57,552 nucleotides of DNA from an uncultured Subdoligranulum sp. (GTDB lineage Bacteria; Bacillota; Clostridia; Oscillospirales; Ruminococcaceae): the NCBI GenBank assembly GCA_904374465.1, contig CAJFFY010000012.1, positions 1-57,552 of the forward strand, in the 5' to 3' direction. Below are positions 40,537-48,454 of this stretch, in pieces. The position numbers were made by a program, and so were the translations under genes. Under the pieces are notes generated by a model, which had not been told where the DNA came from, ran no database searches, and saw only the letters and a list, made by a program, of their open reading frames with translations. Position 1 is the stretch's first letter, and each line of letters opens with the position of its first letter.

Positions 40537-41901
40537 ATGGATCTGGCGGAAAAACTGGAAATCCTGGCTGACAGTGCCAAATACGACGTGGCCTGCACCT
40601 CCAGCGGTGTGGATCGCCCCGGGCAACACGGAAGCCTGGGCAGCTGTGCCGCGGCGGGCATCTGCCACGCCTTTACCCCCGACGGGCGATGCGTTTCCCT
40701 TTTAAAGGTGCTTTATTCCAACGCCTGCAGTTACGACTGCCGCTACTGTGTCAATCGTCGGTCCGACGACCGTCCCCGGGCCACTTTCACCCCCCGGGAA
40801 CTGGCCGAACTGACCATCGGCTTTTATCGCCGCAATTATATCGAAGGACTTTTCCTGTCCAGTGCGGTGTTGGGCACCCCCGACCGCACCATGGAGCTGA
40901 TGATTGAATCGCTGCGCATTCTGCGGCAGGAATATCACTTTAACGGGTATATCCATGCCAAAACCATCCCCGGCGCCGACCCGCTGCTCATTGAACGGAT
41001 TGGCTTGCTGGCGGATCGTCTGTCCGTCAACATCGAGTTTCCCAGCGAAAACAGCTTACGGCAGCTGGCCCCCGACAAGAAAAAAGCCGCGATCCTGCGT
41101 CCCATGGGACAGATCGCGGTGAAGAGTGCGCAAAGCAAACGGGAACTGGCCGTCTACAAAAAGGCCCCCGCCTTTGCGCCGGCGGGACAGAGCACCCAGA
41201 TGATCATTGGTGCCACACCGGAAACCGACCGCCACATCATGGAGCTGACCGAAGGGCTCTACAAGAAATACGCCCTCAAGCGCGTATTCTACTCTGCCTA
41301 TCTGCCGATTGTGGCCGACGAGCGGTTGCCGGCACTTTCCACCCGGCCGCCGCTGTTGCGGGAGCATCGGCTGTACCAGGCGGACTGGCTGTTGCGGTAC
41401 TACCATTTTTCCGCCACCGAGCTGCTCACCGAGGAGGAGCCCAATTTTGATCCCTACCTGGACCCCAAATGTACCTGGGCGGTGCGTCACCCGGAGTTTT
41501 TCCCCGTGGAGGTCAATACCGCCAGCCGGGCCGAATTGTTGCGGGTGCCGGGCATCGGGCCAAAAAGTGCGCTGCGCATCGTGCAGGCACGGCGGCTGCA
41601 AAGCCTGGGCATGGCGGAACTCAAACGCATCGGGGTGGTGCTCAAACGGGCCCAGTATTTCATCATCTGCAACGGTCACTGCCCCGCGCGTGGTTCCCGG
41701 GCCGAGATTGCCGGTGCGCTGCTGGACCCCAAGGCCTTCGGTGTGGGTGTCCAGCAGCTTAGCCTGGATGATTTTGCCGCCAAACCGTTGCCCACAGCGG
41801 CCCCTGCGGTCCACCAACTGACCGACCACGGCGTACCGGCAACGGAGGCCGCCCAACTGGTACGGGAGGAGGCGCTGACATGCCTTACCAAGCGAATGTA
41901 A
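40537..41901 (+). CDS. Putative DNA modification/repair radical SAM protein (TIGR03916 type)
   Basis: 454 residues. The [4Fe-4S] cluster motif is C64-SYD-C68-RY-C71 (CxxxCxxC). Upstream CTSSGVDRPGQHGSLGSCAAAGICHAF and downstream FLSSAVLGTPDRTMELM, HAKTIPGADP and NIEFPSENSLRQLAPDK are distinctive for the rSAM-link-UDG family. A helix-hairpin-helix DNA-binding motif (VNTASRAELLRVPGIGPKSALRIVQAR, about residues 325-350) supports action on DNA. The reaction is unknown. ATG 40537 follows CAGGAGA. The 3' end overlaps the partner gene by 22 bases. Confidence 0.85.
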   Translation: MDLAEKLEILADSAKYDVACTSSGVDRPGQHGSLGSCAAAGICHAFTPDGRCVSLLKVLYSNACSYDCRYCVNRRSDDRPRATFTPRELAELTIGFYRRNYIEGLFLSSAVLGTPDRTMELMIESLRILRQEYHFNGYIHAKTIPGADPLLIERIGLLADRLSVNIEFPSENSLRQLAPDKKKAAILRPMGQIAVKSAQSKRELAVYKKAPAFAPAGQSTQMIIGATPETDRHIMELTEGLYKKYALKRVFYSAYLPIVADERLPALSTRPPLLREHRLYQADWLLRYYHFSATELLTEEEPNFDPYLDPKCTWAVRHPEFFPVEVNTASRAELLRVPGIGPKSALRIVQARRLQSLGMAELKRIGVVLKRAQYFIICNGHCPARGSRAEIAGALLDPKAFGVGVQQLSLDDFAAKPLPTAAPAVHQLTDHGVPATEAAQLVREEALTCLTKRM

Positions 41902-42650
41902 CCGATACCGCCTACCATTATGACGGCAGTTTTCCCGGATTTCTCTGCTGCATTTTCGAGAGCTTTTCCCGGCATGAGATTCCCTCCGCTGTCTGTCCAC
42001 CCCAGGAAGCCCAGATGACATTGTTCGGCGTGCGGCAGATTGATACCGACCCGGATCGGGCCCAACGGGTGGTGCACGGACTGGAACGGTTGGGACCTGT
42101 GGTACGGGACCGCATTACCACCGGTTTTCTTTGCACCGATCCTGGCAAGGACCTGAAGCTGCTGCGGTTCGCCCGGCTATGTTTCGACCACGGCCCCCGC
42201 GCAGCCCAGATGCTGGGGGACGCCGACGCGGCCGCTGCCTTTGCCATTGAACGCGCCGTCAACTGCGAGGCACACCGCTACATTGAGTTCATCCGTTTTG
42301 AAGACCGGGACGGCATGCTGGGTACGGTGATTCATCCCAAACATCAGGTGCTACCGCTGCTGCGCGGCCACTTTTGCAGCCGTCTTCCCGACGAGGATTT
42401 TCTGATCTTCGATGCCACCCACGGTACCGCCCTGCTGCGGCGGAACCGTCAGGTCCAGTACCTGGCCATGGACCACTATACCCCCTGCACCGACAGCGAA
42501 GAGCTGAACTGGCAGCGGCTGTGGAAAGGATTCTTCCGCGCCCTGACCATCGAGGAGCGCCGCAACGAGCGCGCCCAGATGGGGCATGTTTTCAAGCGCT
42601 TCTGGCCGGATATGTGTGAGATGAAGCCCGACCTGCCCTCTCATTCATAA
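41880..42650 (+). CDS. Partner protein of the radical SAM repair enzyme (TIGR03915 type)
   Basis: 256 residues. Family features are the N-terminal YHYDGSFPGFLCCIFESFSR, QMTLFGVRQIDTD, ARLCFDHGPRAAQMLGD, the AHRYIEFIRF block, and the end YTPCTDSEELNWQRLWKGFFRALTIEERRN. These proteins occur beside the TIGR03916 radical SAM protein and are proposed to act in DNA metabolism. Translation is probably coupled to the upstream gene through the 22-base overlap. The stop codon overlaps the 3' end of the convergent BlaI gene by ten bases. Confidence 0.82.
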   Translation: MPYQANVTDTAYHYDGSFPGFLCCIFESFSRHEIPSAVCPPQEAQMTLFGVRQIDTDPDRAQRVVHGLERLGPVVRDRITTGFLCTDPGKDLKLLRFARLCFDHGPRAAQMLGDADAAAAFAIERAVNCEAHRYIEFIRFEDRDGMLGTVIHPKHQVLPLLRGHFCSRLPDEDFLIFDATHGTALLRRNRQVQYLAMDHYTPCTDSEELNWQRLWKGFFRALTIEERRNERAQMGHVFKRFWPDMCEMKPDLPSHS

Positions 42651-43033
42651 TCGTATTCCGGGTTGGCCGCCTGGTACTCCCCCAGCCAGCGGAGCAGCCG
42701 CTCAATGTCGGCATAGCTGAGCCGGTCGGTGTCGGCCAGGGCCCGCACGAAAGCCCGCAGATCCCCGCCGTAAAGCGTTTGCAGATGGGCCTCACTGACG
42801 GCACCGCAGTAAGTCAGCCGACGCACCAGCGGCGTATAGACATTCTTGTTGCCCTGTTTTTCAGTGCGCACAAAGGATTTTTTCTCCAGCCGCAGCAAAA
42901 AGTTCAACAAGGTGGTATCAGCCCATTTGCATTGGACCGGCAACCGTGCGGCTATTTCCCGCCGGGTAGCCGCACGGCCACAGCTCCACAGGGCTACCAT
43001 CACCTGCTCTTCACTATGAGAAAGTTGTTCCAT
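42641..43033 (-). CDS. BlaI/MecI/CopY-family transcriptional repressor
   Basis: 130 residues. The winged helix is clear: LSHSEEQVMVALWSCGRAATRREIAARL, then CKWADTTLLNFLLRLEKKSFVRTEKQGNKNVYTPLV, and a C-terminal dimerisation helix region. Family members bind TACAnnTGTA boxes and are removed by proteolysis through a BlaR1-type sensor; no such sensor is adjacent. Two perfect boxes lie just upstream of this gene, so autorepression is expected. The start at 43033 follows AAAGGAA. Confidence 0.88.
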   Translation of the reverse strand: MEQLSHSEEQVMVALWSCGRAATRREIAARLPVQCKWADTTLLNFLLRLEKKSFVRTEKQGNKNVYTPLVRRLTYCGAVSEAHLQTLYGGDLRAFVRALADTDRLSYADIERLLRWLGEYQAANPEYDYE

Positions 43034-43046
43034 GGTTCAGTTCCTT

Positions 43047-43056
43047 TACATTTGTA
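43047..43056. promoter_or_regulatory. BlaI-type operator box 1
   Basis: Perfect TACA-TT-TGTA, just upstream of the blaI ribosome binding site. Confidence 0.8.
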
Positions 43057-43077
43057 GAAATTTCATCGTTTTTATTT

Positions 43078-43087
43078 TACATCTGTA
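43078..43087. promoter_or_regulatory. BlaI-type operator box 2
   Basis: Perfect TACA-TC-TGTA, 31 bases (about three helical turns) from box 1, between a possible TAGACA -35 and TAAAAT -10 of blaI on the minus strand. Confidence 0.8.
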
Positions 43088-43257
43088 GTAGATATTTTGT
43101 CTACCCAGCAGATTGCACAATTTTCCGTCCGATATTTTTATGTGTCCGGCGCATTTCTTTTACGTTTGTCGTATATAGTGTTTTCCACCCGAAAACAATT
43201 CGCCGTTTCACAGAAACACCCCTTCCTCCTGCCTGCTTTTTTCGGGATTTTGCCCGC

Positions 43258-43286
43258 TTGTGGGCTGGCAGTCCCCTCCGTATAAT
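43258..43286 (+). promoter_or_regulatory. Promoter of serC-serA
   Basis: TTGTGG (43258-43263), 17-base spacer, TATAAT (43281-43286), with a leader of about 75 bases. No T-box features were seen. Confidence 0.6.
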
Positions 43287-43365
43287 AAATGCATAGCCGC
43301 AGCGGCGCGGCACAAGGCAGCCGCTCAGCGTGCTGCCATTTGTAGTGTAAACGGAGGAAACGATC

Positions 43366-44463
43366 ATGGCTAGAGTGTACAATTTCAGTGCCGGCCCCTC
43401 GATGCTGCCGGAAGCTGTTCTGAAAACCGCCCAGGCGGAACTGTTGGATTACCACGGCTCCGGCATGAGTGTGATGGAGATGAGCCATCGCAGCAAATGG
43501 TTTGACGAGATTATCCAAAACACCGAGGCCTCCCTGCGCCGGGTGCTGCGCATTCCCGACAATTATAAAATCGGCTTTTTCCAGGGCGGTGCCACCCAGC
43601 AGTTCGCCATGGTGCCGCTGAACTTCATGACCACCGGCACCGCCGACTACCTGGTAACCGGCAATTTCAGCAAGAAAGCCGCCGAGGAAGGTGCCAAGTT
43701 CGGCACGGCCCGCATTGCGGCCAGCAGCAAGGACAAGAACTTCACCTACATTCCCGACGTGAAGGCCATCGACTACGACCCCAACGCCAGCTACATCCAT
43801 ATCTGCCAGAACAACACGATCTTCGGCACCAAATTCCGGGAGGTGCCCCAGGTGGAGGGCATCCCCCTGGTGGCGGATATGAGCTCGATGATCTGCTCCG
43901 AGCCGGTGGATGTGACCAAGTACGGCGTCATCTACTTCGGTGTGCAGAAGAACATCGCCCCTGCCGGTATGGCGGTGGCCATCGTGCGGGAGGACCTGCT
44001 GGGCAAGAGCGCCAAGGGCATCACGCCCGAGCAGATTCCCACCATGATGAACTACACCACCCTGCTGAAAGCCGACAGCATGTACAACACCCCGCCCTGC
44101 TGGTGCATCTACATGACCGGCCTGGTGATGGATTACCTGGAACACGAGGTGGGCGGTCTGGAAGAGATGAAAAAGCGAAACGAGGCCAAGGCCAAGGTGC
44201 TGTATGATTACCTGGACAGCCAGGACTTCTACCACAATCCCGTCCAGAAGGAATACCGCAGCCTGATGAATGTGACCTTCACCAGCCCCGACGCCGACAC
44301 CGACAAGGCGTTCTGCGCCGCCGCCACCGAAGCAGGTTTCGTCAATCTGAAGGGCCATCGCCTGGTGGGCGGTATGCGCGCTTCCATTTACAACGCCATG
44401 CCCGCCGAGGGCATCGACAAACTGGTGGACTTTATGGAAAAGTTCCGCCGCGAACATCAGTAA
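43366..44463 (+). CDS. serC: Phosphoserine aminotransferase
   Basis: 365 residues, PLP-dependent class V aminotransferase. YNFSAGPSMLPEAVLKTAQAELLDYHGSGMSVMEMSHRSKWF is the SerC N-terminus, FFQGGATQQFAMVPLNF binds cofactor phosphate, and the PLP lysine is in YFGVQKNIAPAGMAV. The C-terminal GHRLVGGMRASIYNAMP is also typical. It makes 3-phosphoserine from 3-phosphohydroxypyruvate and glutamate. GGAGGAAA precedes ATG 43366; serA follows after 21 bases. Confidence 0.95.
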   Translation: MARVYNFSAGPSMLPEAVLKTAQAELLDYHGSGMSVMEMSHRSKWFDEIIQNTEASLRRVLRIPDNYKIGFFQGGATQQFAMVPLNFMTTGTADYLVTGNFSKKAAEEGAKFGTARIAASSKDKNFTYIPDVKAIDYDPNASYIHICQNNTIFGTKFREVPQVEGIPLVADMSSMICSEPVDVTKYGVIYFGVQKNIAPAGMAVAIVREDLLGKSAKGITPEQIPTMMNYTTLLKADSMYNTPPCWCIYMTGLVMDYLEHEVGGLEEMKKRNEAKAKVLYDYLDSQDFYHNPVQKEYRSLMNVTFTSPDADTDKAFCAAATEAGFVNLKGHRLVGGMRASIYNAMPAEGIDKLVDFMEKFRREHQ

Positions 44464-44484
44464 ACGGGAAAAGGGGTTGCCACC

Positions 44485-45645
44485 ATGTACACCATCAAAA
44501 CACTGAACGCCATTTCGCCGGCGGGCCTGGCCAAGCTGCCCGCCAGCCAGTTTGAGATTGACAACGAAGCCGCCGCGCCCCAGGGTATTCTGGTGCGCAG
44601 CGCCGACATGCACGACGCACCGCTGCCCGAAAGCCTGCTGGCCATCGCCCGGGCCGGCGCCGGCACCAACAACATCCCCATCGAAGCATGCACCAACGCC
44701 GGCATTGTGGTTTTTAACACCCCGGGTGCCAACGCCAACGCCGTGGCCGAACTGGTCATCGGGGCGCTGGTGGCGGGCAGCCGCAATATGGTGGATGCCG
44801 TCCAGTGGGCCCAGGGCCTGAAGGGGCGGGATACCATCGCCAAAGATGTGGAAAAGGGCAAAAAGCAGTTTGTGGGACCGGAACTGCGGGGCAAGACGCT
44901 GGGTGTCATCGGCCTGGGTGCCATCGGCGCCCGGGTGGCCAACGCCGCCGTCTCGCTGGGTATGGAGGTCCTGGGTTACGACCCTTATATCTCCATCGAC
45001 GCCGCGTGGAGCCTTTCCCGCAGCGTGCAGCACTGCGTCACCCTGGGCGATATGCTGCCCCGGTGTGATTACCTGACCATCCATGTCCCCTATCTGCCCA
45101 CCACCCGCCACACCATCAACGCCCAGACGCTGGCCATGTGCAAGGACGGGGTCCGCGTGCTGAATTTTGCCCGCGGGGAGTTGGTGGACAACGCCGCTTT
45201 GCTGGACGCCCTGGACAGCGGCAAGGTGGCCCATTATTTCTGCGATTTTCCCACCGAAGAGCTGCTGGGGGTTAAGGGCGTGGAGTGCACCCCGCATCTG
45301 GGTGCCAGCACCCCCGAAAGCGAGACCAATTGCGCCGTGATGGCTGCCGCCGAGCTGAGCGACTATCTGAAGAACGGCAACATCTCCCACAGTGTCAACC
45401 TGCCGGATGTCAGCCAGCCCCGGCTGGGCGGGCGCCGCATCTGCATCATCCACAAGAATACACCGGGTGCCATCTCCGCCATCACTGGCATCCTGACCGC
45501 TGCCCACCTGAACATCGAAAACATGGTCAACAAGAGCAAGAAGGATATCGCCTACACCCTGCTGGATGTGACCGGCGAGATCAGCGACACGCTGGCCACC
45601 GAGCTCAGCGGCATCGAACCTGCCATCCGGGTGCGCATCCTGTAA
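44485..45645 (+). CDS. serA: D-3-phosphoglycerate dehydrogenase
   Basis: 386 residues, the short SerA form. N-terminal SADMHDAPLPESLLAIARAGAGTNNIPIEACTNAGIVVFNTPGANANAVAELVIGALV is followed by Rossmann motif LGVIGLGAIGARVA, then VLNFARGELVDNAALLDAL and HLGASTPESETNCA (catalytic His region). A C-terminal ACT domain (RICIIHKNTPGAISAITGILTAAHLNIENM) suggests serine feedback control. With serC it forms the first two steps of serine synthesis. No serB is adjacent. Confidence 0.94.
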   Translation: MYTIKTLNAISPAGLAKLPASQFEIDNEAAAPQGILVRSADMHDAPLPESLLAIARAGAGTNNIPIEACTNAGIVVFNTPGANANAVAELVIGALVAGSRNMVDAVQWAQGLKGRDTIAKDVEKGKKQFVGPELRGKTLGVIGLGAIGARVANAAVSLGMEVLGYDPYISIDAAWSLSRSVQHCVTLGDMLPRCDYLTIHVPYLPTTRHTINAQTLAMCKDGVRVLNFARGELVDNAALLDALDSGKVAHYFCDFPTEELLGVKGVECTPHLGASTPESETNCAVMAAAELSDYLKNGNISHSVNLPDVSQPRLGGRRICIIHKNTPGAISAITGILTAAHLNIENMVNKSKKDIAYTLLDVTGEISDTLATELSGIEPAIRVRIL

Positions 45646-45664
45646 CGCCTTGCCCCACAAAAAA

Positions 45665-45696
45665 GACTCCCGGCCATCGGGCCGGGAGCCTTTTTT
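45665..45696. terminator. Terminator after serA
   Basis: A 9-bp GC stem (45667-45675 with 45680-45688), loop ATCG, flanked by A- and T-tracts. It also serves the convergent small gene. Confidence 0.85.
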
Positions 45697-45699
45697 GCG

Positions 45700-45873
45700 T
45701 TACCAGTGCATCTGCTGCACGGCTTTGTCCAGATCCACCAGGGTCTTCTCGGCCCCTTTGGCCAGTTTGTGCACGGTCTTGCGCATCTGCCGGCGGTCCT
45801 GGGTGGCCATGCCCATCACCGCGGCACCCACCGCCATGCCGACAGCTGCCGAAGCCATTGTGGAAACATTCAT
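45700..45873 (-). CDS. 57-residue small protein, function unknown
   Basis: The N-terminus is Ala/Gly/Met-rich (MASAAVGMAVGAAVMGMA), which could be one short membrane helix. A basic to amphipathic tail follows (TQDRRQMRKTVHKLAKGAEKTLVDLDKAVQQMHW). AAAGGAGGGG lies before the ATG at an ideal distance, and the stop abuts a bidirectional terminator, so it is probably real. The layout resembles the small YtxH-like or DUF-type envelope proteins of Firmicutes, but I cannot assign it. Confidence 0.6.
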   Translation of the reverse strand: MNVSTMASAAVGMAVGAAVMGMATQDRRQMRKTVHKLAKGAEKTLVDLDKAVQQMHW

Positions 45874-46009
45874 AACGAGCCCCTCCTTTGTCGTTTCAGG
45901 TACACCGTTAGGATGTGCCGGCTGCCACGAAATATGCGCACCGTGTCCCGAAAAAAACGGGGAAAAGTTTTCTTTCGCCGCGATACGCCTTTTTTTGTGG
46001 AGCCGTTTG

Positions 46010-46018
46010 TGCTAAAAT
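46010..46018 (+). promoter_or_regulatory. Extended -10 promoter of the pyridoxamine kinase operon
   Basis: TGC-TAAAAT (46010-46018) with no clear -35, 36 bases before the start. Confidence 0.4.
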
Positions 46019-46053
46019 CGTAGGGAAATATACATACAGAAGGAACCTTGTCT

Positions 46054-46884
46054 ATGTCCAATGCACCAAAAACCGTATTAGCCATCCATGATCTGCCCGG
46101 TTTCGGCCGGGCAGCCCTCTCGGTGATCGTTCCGGTCCTGTCCTGCCTGGGGGTACAAGCCGTCGCATTGCCCACCGCGGTGCTTTCCACCCATACCGGC
46201 GGTCTGGGCACTCCGGCCAAGCTGGCCAATCCCGGCTACGGTCCGGCTGCGCTGGCCCACTACCACCGCCTGGGGCTGCACTTTGATTGCATCTATTCGG
46301 GCTATCTGTCCGATCCCAGCCAGGCCAAACTGGTGGAGCAGGCCTTTGAGTTGTGGCCCCAGGCCTTCAAGGTGGTGGACCCGGTTCTGGGAGACAGCGG
46401 CCGGTTGTACAAGGGACTGGGGGCTGAGATGGTCCCCGCCATGTACAACCTGTGCAGCAAAGCCGACCTGATCACCCCCAACGTAACCGAAGCCGCCCTG
46501 CTGCTGGGGGATCCGTTGCCCGGCGTGGGCAGTGCCGAGCAGGCCGCCGAACAGACGGCCCGGCTGACCCGCATTGCCCCCCAGGTGGTGGTTACCGGCG
46601 TGACCGGTGTGTCCGGCGGCCGGTGCATCGGCTGTGTGGGGGCCGCCCGCGGCGGACAGGGGTATTTTGTCAAGACGCCCCTGATTCCCCGGATGTACCA
46701 CGGCACCGGCGACATCTTTGGCGCTGTGCTGGTGGGCCGTATTTTGCAGGGCAATGTTCCCCAGGCCGCCGTGCAGGCTGCCGCCGCCTTTGTGGCGGAT
46801 TGCATCCGCTGCACACCGGAAGGAGCCGATGAACGGCTGGGCGTCTGGCTGGAAAGCGCCCTGCCCAAACTGATGGCACCGTGA
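46054..46884 (+). CDS. Pyridoxamine/pyridoxal kinase (PfkB-like PdxK/PdxY type)
   Basis: 276 residues. The ribokinase-fold vitamin B6 kinase pattern is evident: AIHDLPGFGRAALSVIVPVLSCLGVQAVALPTAVLSTHTGG, IYSGYLSDPSQAKLVEQA, VVDPVLGDSGRLYKGLG, ADLITPNVTEAALLLG, and the C-terminal catalytic region MYHGTGDIFGAVLVGRIL (GTGD with the catalytic Asp). It phosphorylates pyridoxal or pyridoxamine for PLP salvage. ATG 46054 lies eight bases after AGAAGGAA. Confidence 0.9.
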   Translation: MSNAPKTVLAIHDLPGFGRAALSVIVPVLSCLGVQAVALPTAVLSTHTGGLGTPAKLANPGYGPAALAHYHRLGLHFDCIYSGYLSDPSQAKLVEQAFELWPQAFKVVDPVLGDSGRLYKGLGAEMVPAMYNLCSKADLITPNVTEAALLLGDPLPGVGSAEQAAEQTARLTRIAPQVVVTGVTGVSGGRCIGCVGAARGGQGYFVKTPLIPRMYHGTGDIFGAVLVGRILQGNVPQAAVQAAAAFVADCIRCTPEGADERLGVWLESALPKLMAP

Positions 46885-46923
46885 CCCGTAAGGCCGTGCC
46901 GGAAAAAACAGGAAGTGAAAGAT

Positions 46924-47430
46924 ATGCCAACGGTGAACATTGTACTGGTGGAGCCGCAGATTCCCCAGAACTCCGGCAATATTGCGCGTACCTGCGCGGT
47001 AACCGGAGCGCGGCTGCATATGGTGGGACCCATGGGTTTTACCATCGACGACAAAAAATTAAAACGTGCCGGTCTTGACTATTGGCACCAGCTTGATATA
47101 ACATATTATCAGGACCTTGCGGATTTCTTTGGCAAAAACAAGGGGCCGTTTTTCTATTTTACCTCCAAGGGGCCGCACCGCCATGTGGATGTGCACTACC
47201 CCGACGGGGCGTATCTGGTCTTTGGCCGCGAGGATGCCGGCCTGCCGGAAGAATTGCTGGTCCGCAACGAGGCAAGCTGCGTGCGCATGCCCATGCGCCA
47301 CGGCGAGCGCTGTTTGAACCTTTCCAACGCGGTGGCGGTGGGTGTGTACGAGGTACTGCGGCAATGGGATTTTGCCGGTCTGGAAACCCACGGACAGCTG
47401 ACCCGGTACGAATGGAGTGAGGATGTATAA
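46924..47430 (+). CDS. trmL: tRNA (cytidine/uridine-34 2'-O)-methyltransferase
   Basis: 168 residues, SPOUT family. Conserved elements are NIVLVEPQIPQNSGNIARTCAVTGARLHMVGPMGF, LKRAGLDYW, LVFGREDAGLPEELL and the trefoil-knot end MRHGERCLNLSNAVAVGVYEVLRQ. It methylates the wobble ribose of certain leucine tRNAs. ATG 46924 follows AGGAAGTGAAAG. The stop TAA overlaps the ATG of degV by one base. Confidence 0.92.
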   Translation: MPTVNIVLVEPQIPQNSGNIARTCAVTGARLHMVGPMGFTIDDKKLKRAGLDYWHQLDITYYQDLADFFGKNKGPFFYFTSKGPHRHVDVHYPDGAYLVFGREDAGLPEELLVRNEASCVRMPMRHGERCLNLSNAVAVGVYEVLRQWDFAGLETHGQLTRYEWSEDV

Positions 47431-48332
47431 TGAGCAAGATCGGATTTTTGACAGACTCTTCCGCCGACATTCCCCAGGAGCTGGCGGAAAAATACGGCAT
47501 TGAGCTGGTGGGCTTTCCCATCAATGTGGACGGCACCGAATACATCGAGCGCAAGGATTTTACCAACGACCAGTTCTACCAGATGATGCGGGACGCCCAG
47601 GGTGTGCCCACCACCGCGGCCATCACCCAGCTGCAGTGGTGCGAAATCTATGAGCGCTATGTGGACGAGGGCTACACCGACCTGGTGCACCTGAGCATCA
47701 ACAGCGGCGGATCCAGCACCTACAACAACGCCCTGAAGGCACTGGAAATGCTGGAAGAGGAACGCCCCGGCCACAAGCTGCACATCCAGATTCTGGACAG
47801 CCACACCTATTCCATGGTGTTCGGCTGGTATCTGTGCGAGTGTGCCCGCAAGGTGCGCAACGGCGGTGAGCTGGCCACCTGCGTGGATGAAATGATGCAC
47901 AAGCTGGACTGCATGGAGGTCTGCCTGGCCGCCTACAGCCTGAAACAGATGAAAAAGTCCGGCCGTGTCAGTGCGGCGGCCGCCGTGGTGGGCGATCTGC
48001 TGGGTATCCGGCCCATCATCAGCCTGAACGACGGCATCTCCAAGGTGGAGGCCAAGGTGCGCGGCGACGCCGCCGTGACCCCCGCCATGGTGAAGTGGGT
48101 ATCCAGCCGGGTGGATAACGTGCGGGATATGCCTTATATGGTGGGCTACACCGGCAGCACCGCCCGCCGGGACGAATTGGTCAAGCTCTGCAAAAAGACC
48201 TTCGGCCATGCCCCGCTGATCACCTTCCAGCTGGGTGCCGCCGTCAGTGCCAACACCGGCCCCGATGCCATTGCCATCGCCTTTGAGGGCAAGCCCCGAC
48301 GCCTGTCAGACTATGCCCCCCAGCTGCCGTAA
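47430..48332 (+). CDS. DegV family protein (fatty-acid binding)
   Basis: 300 residues. The DegV fold begins IGFLTDSSADIPQELAEKYGIELVGFPINVDGTEYIERKDF. The conserved lipid-contacting serine is in SINSGGSSTYNNA and DSHTYSMVFG, followed by MKKSGRVSAAAAVVGDLLGIRPIISLNDG, a typical second-domain signature. DegV/FakB-like proteins bind a fatty acid, sometimes presenting it to a FakA kinase. TAATG overlap couples it to trmL. Confidence 0.92.
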   Translation: MSKIGFLTDSSADIPQELAEKYGIELVGFPINVDGTEYIERKDFTNDQFYQMMRDAQGVPTTAAITQLQWCEIYERYVDEGYTDLVHLSINSGGSSTYNNALKALEMLEEERPGHKLHIQILDSHTYSMVFGWYLCECARKVRNGGELATCVDEMMHKLDCMEVCLAAYSLKQMKKSGRVSAAAAVVGDLLGIRPIISLNDGISKVEAKVRGDAAVTPAMVKWVSSRVDNVRDMPYMVGYTGSTARRDELVKLCKKTFGHAPLITFQLGAAVSANTGPDAIAIAFEGKPRRLSDYAPQLP

Positions 48333-48348
48333 TAACACCTGTATTTTG

Positions 48349-48379
48349 CAGGGAGAGGAAAGTTCCTCTCCCTGTTTTT
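48349..48379 (+). terminator. Terminator after degV
   Basis: A 12-bp stem (48349-48360 with 48363-48374) and a T-tract. Confidence 0.85.
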
Positions 48380-48395
48380 GTTTTGTTCCCCGTTG

Positions 48396-48424
48396 TTGCA
48401 CCGCTCCCCAAACTCTGCTATAAT
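48396..48424 (+). promoter_or_regulatory. Promoter of the ACT-UPF0210 operon
   Basis: TTGCAC (48396-48401), 17-base spacer, extended TGC-TATAAT (48419-48424). Confidence 0.78.
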
Positions 48425-48454
48425 ACAATCATTCTGAATGAGGGGGCAAATCGT

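Larger units (their letters stand above)
43034..43365. other. Divergent intergenic region between blaI and serC
   Basis: 332 bases without a convincing gene. It holds two BlaI-type boxes and a GTAGA-N7-TCTAC repeat (43088-43104) near blaI, the serC promoter (43258-43286), and a serC leader with a GGCAGC/GCTGCC hairpin. Nothing recognisable was seen in 43110-43255. Confidence 0.6.

Noticed and set aside
43178..43245. CCCGAAAA ... TTTTCGGG inverted repeat in the blaI-serC gap
   Set aside because: The arms are about 50 bases apart with no good stem extension, so chance is the simplest explanation.
43287..43365. Riboswitch or T-box in the serC leader
   Set aside because: The leader holds just one short hairpin (GGCAGC/GCTGCC) and lacks T-box or known riboswitch features.
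43138..45660. An 840-codon open frame on the minus strand over serC-serA
   Set aside because: Same kind of antisense shadow; the translation has no recognisable domain and the sense genes are unambiguous.
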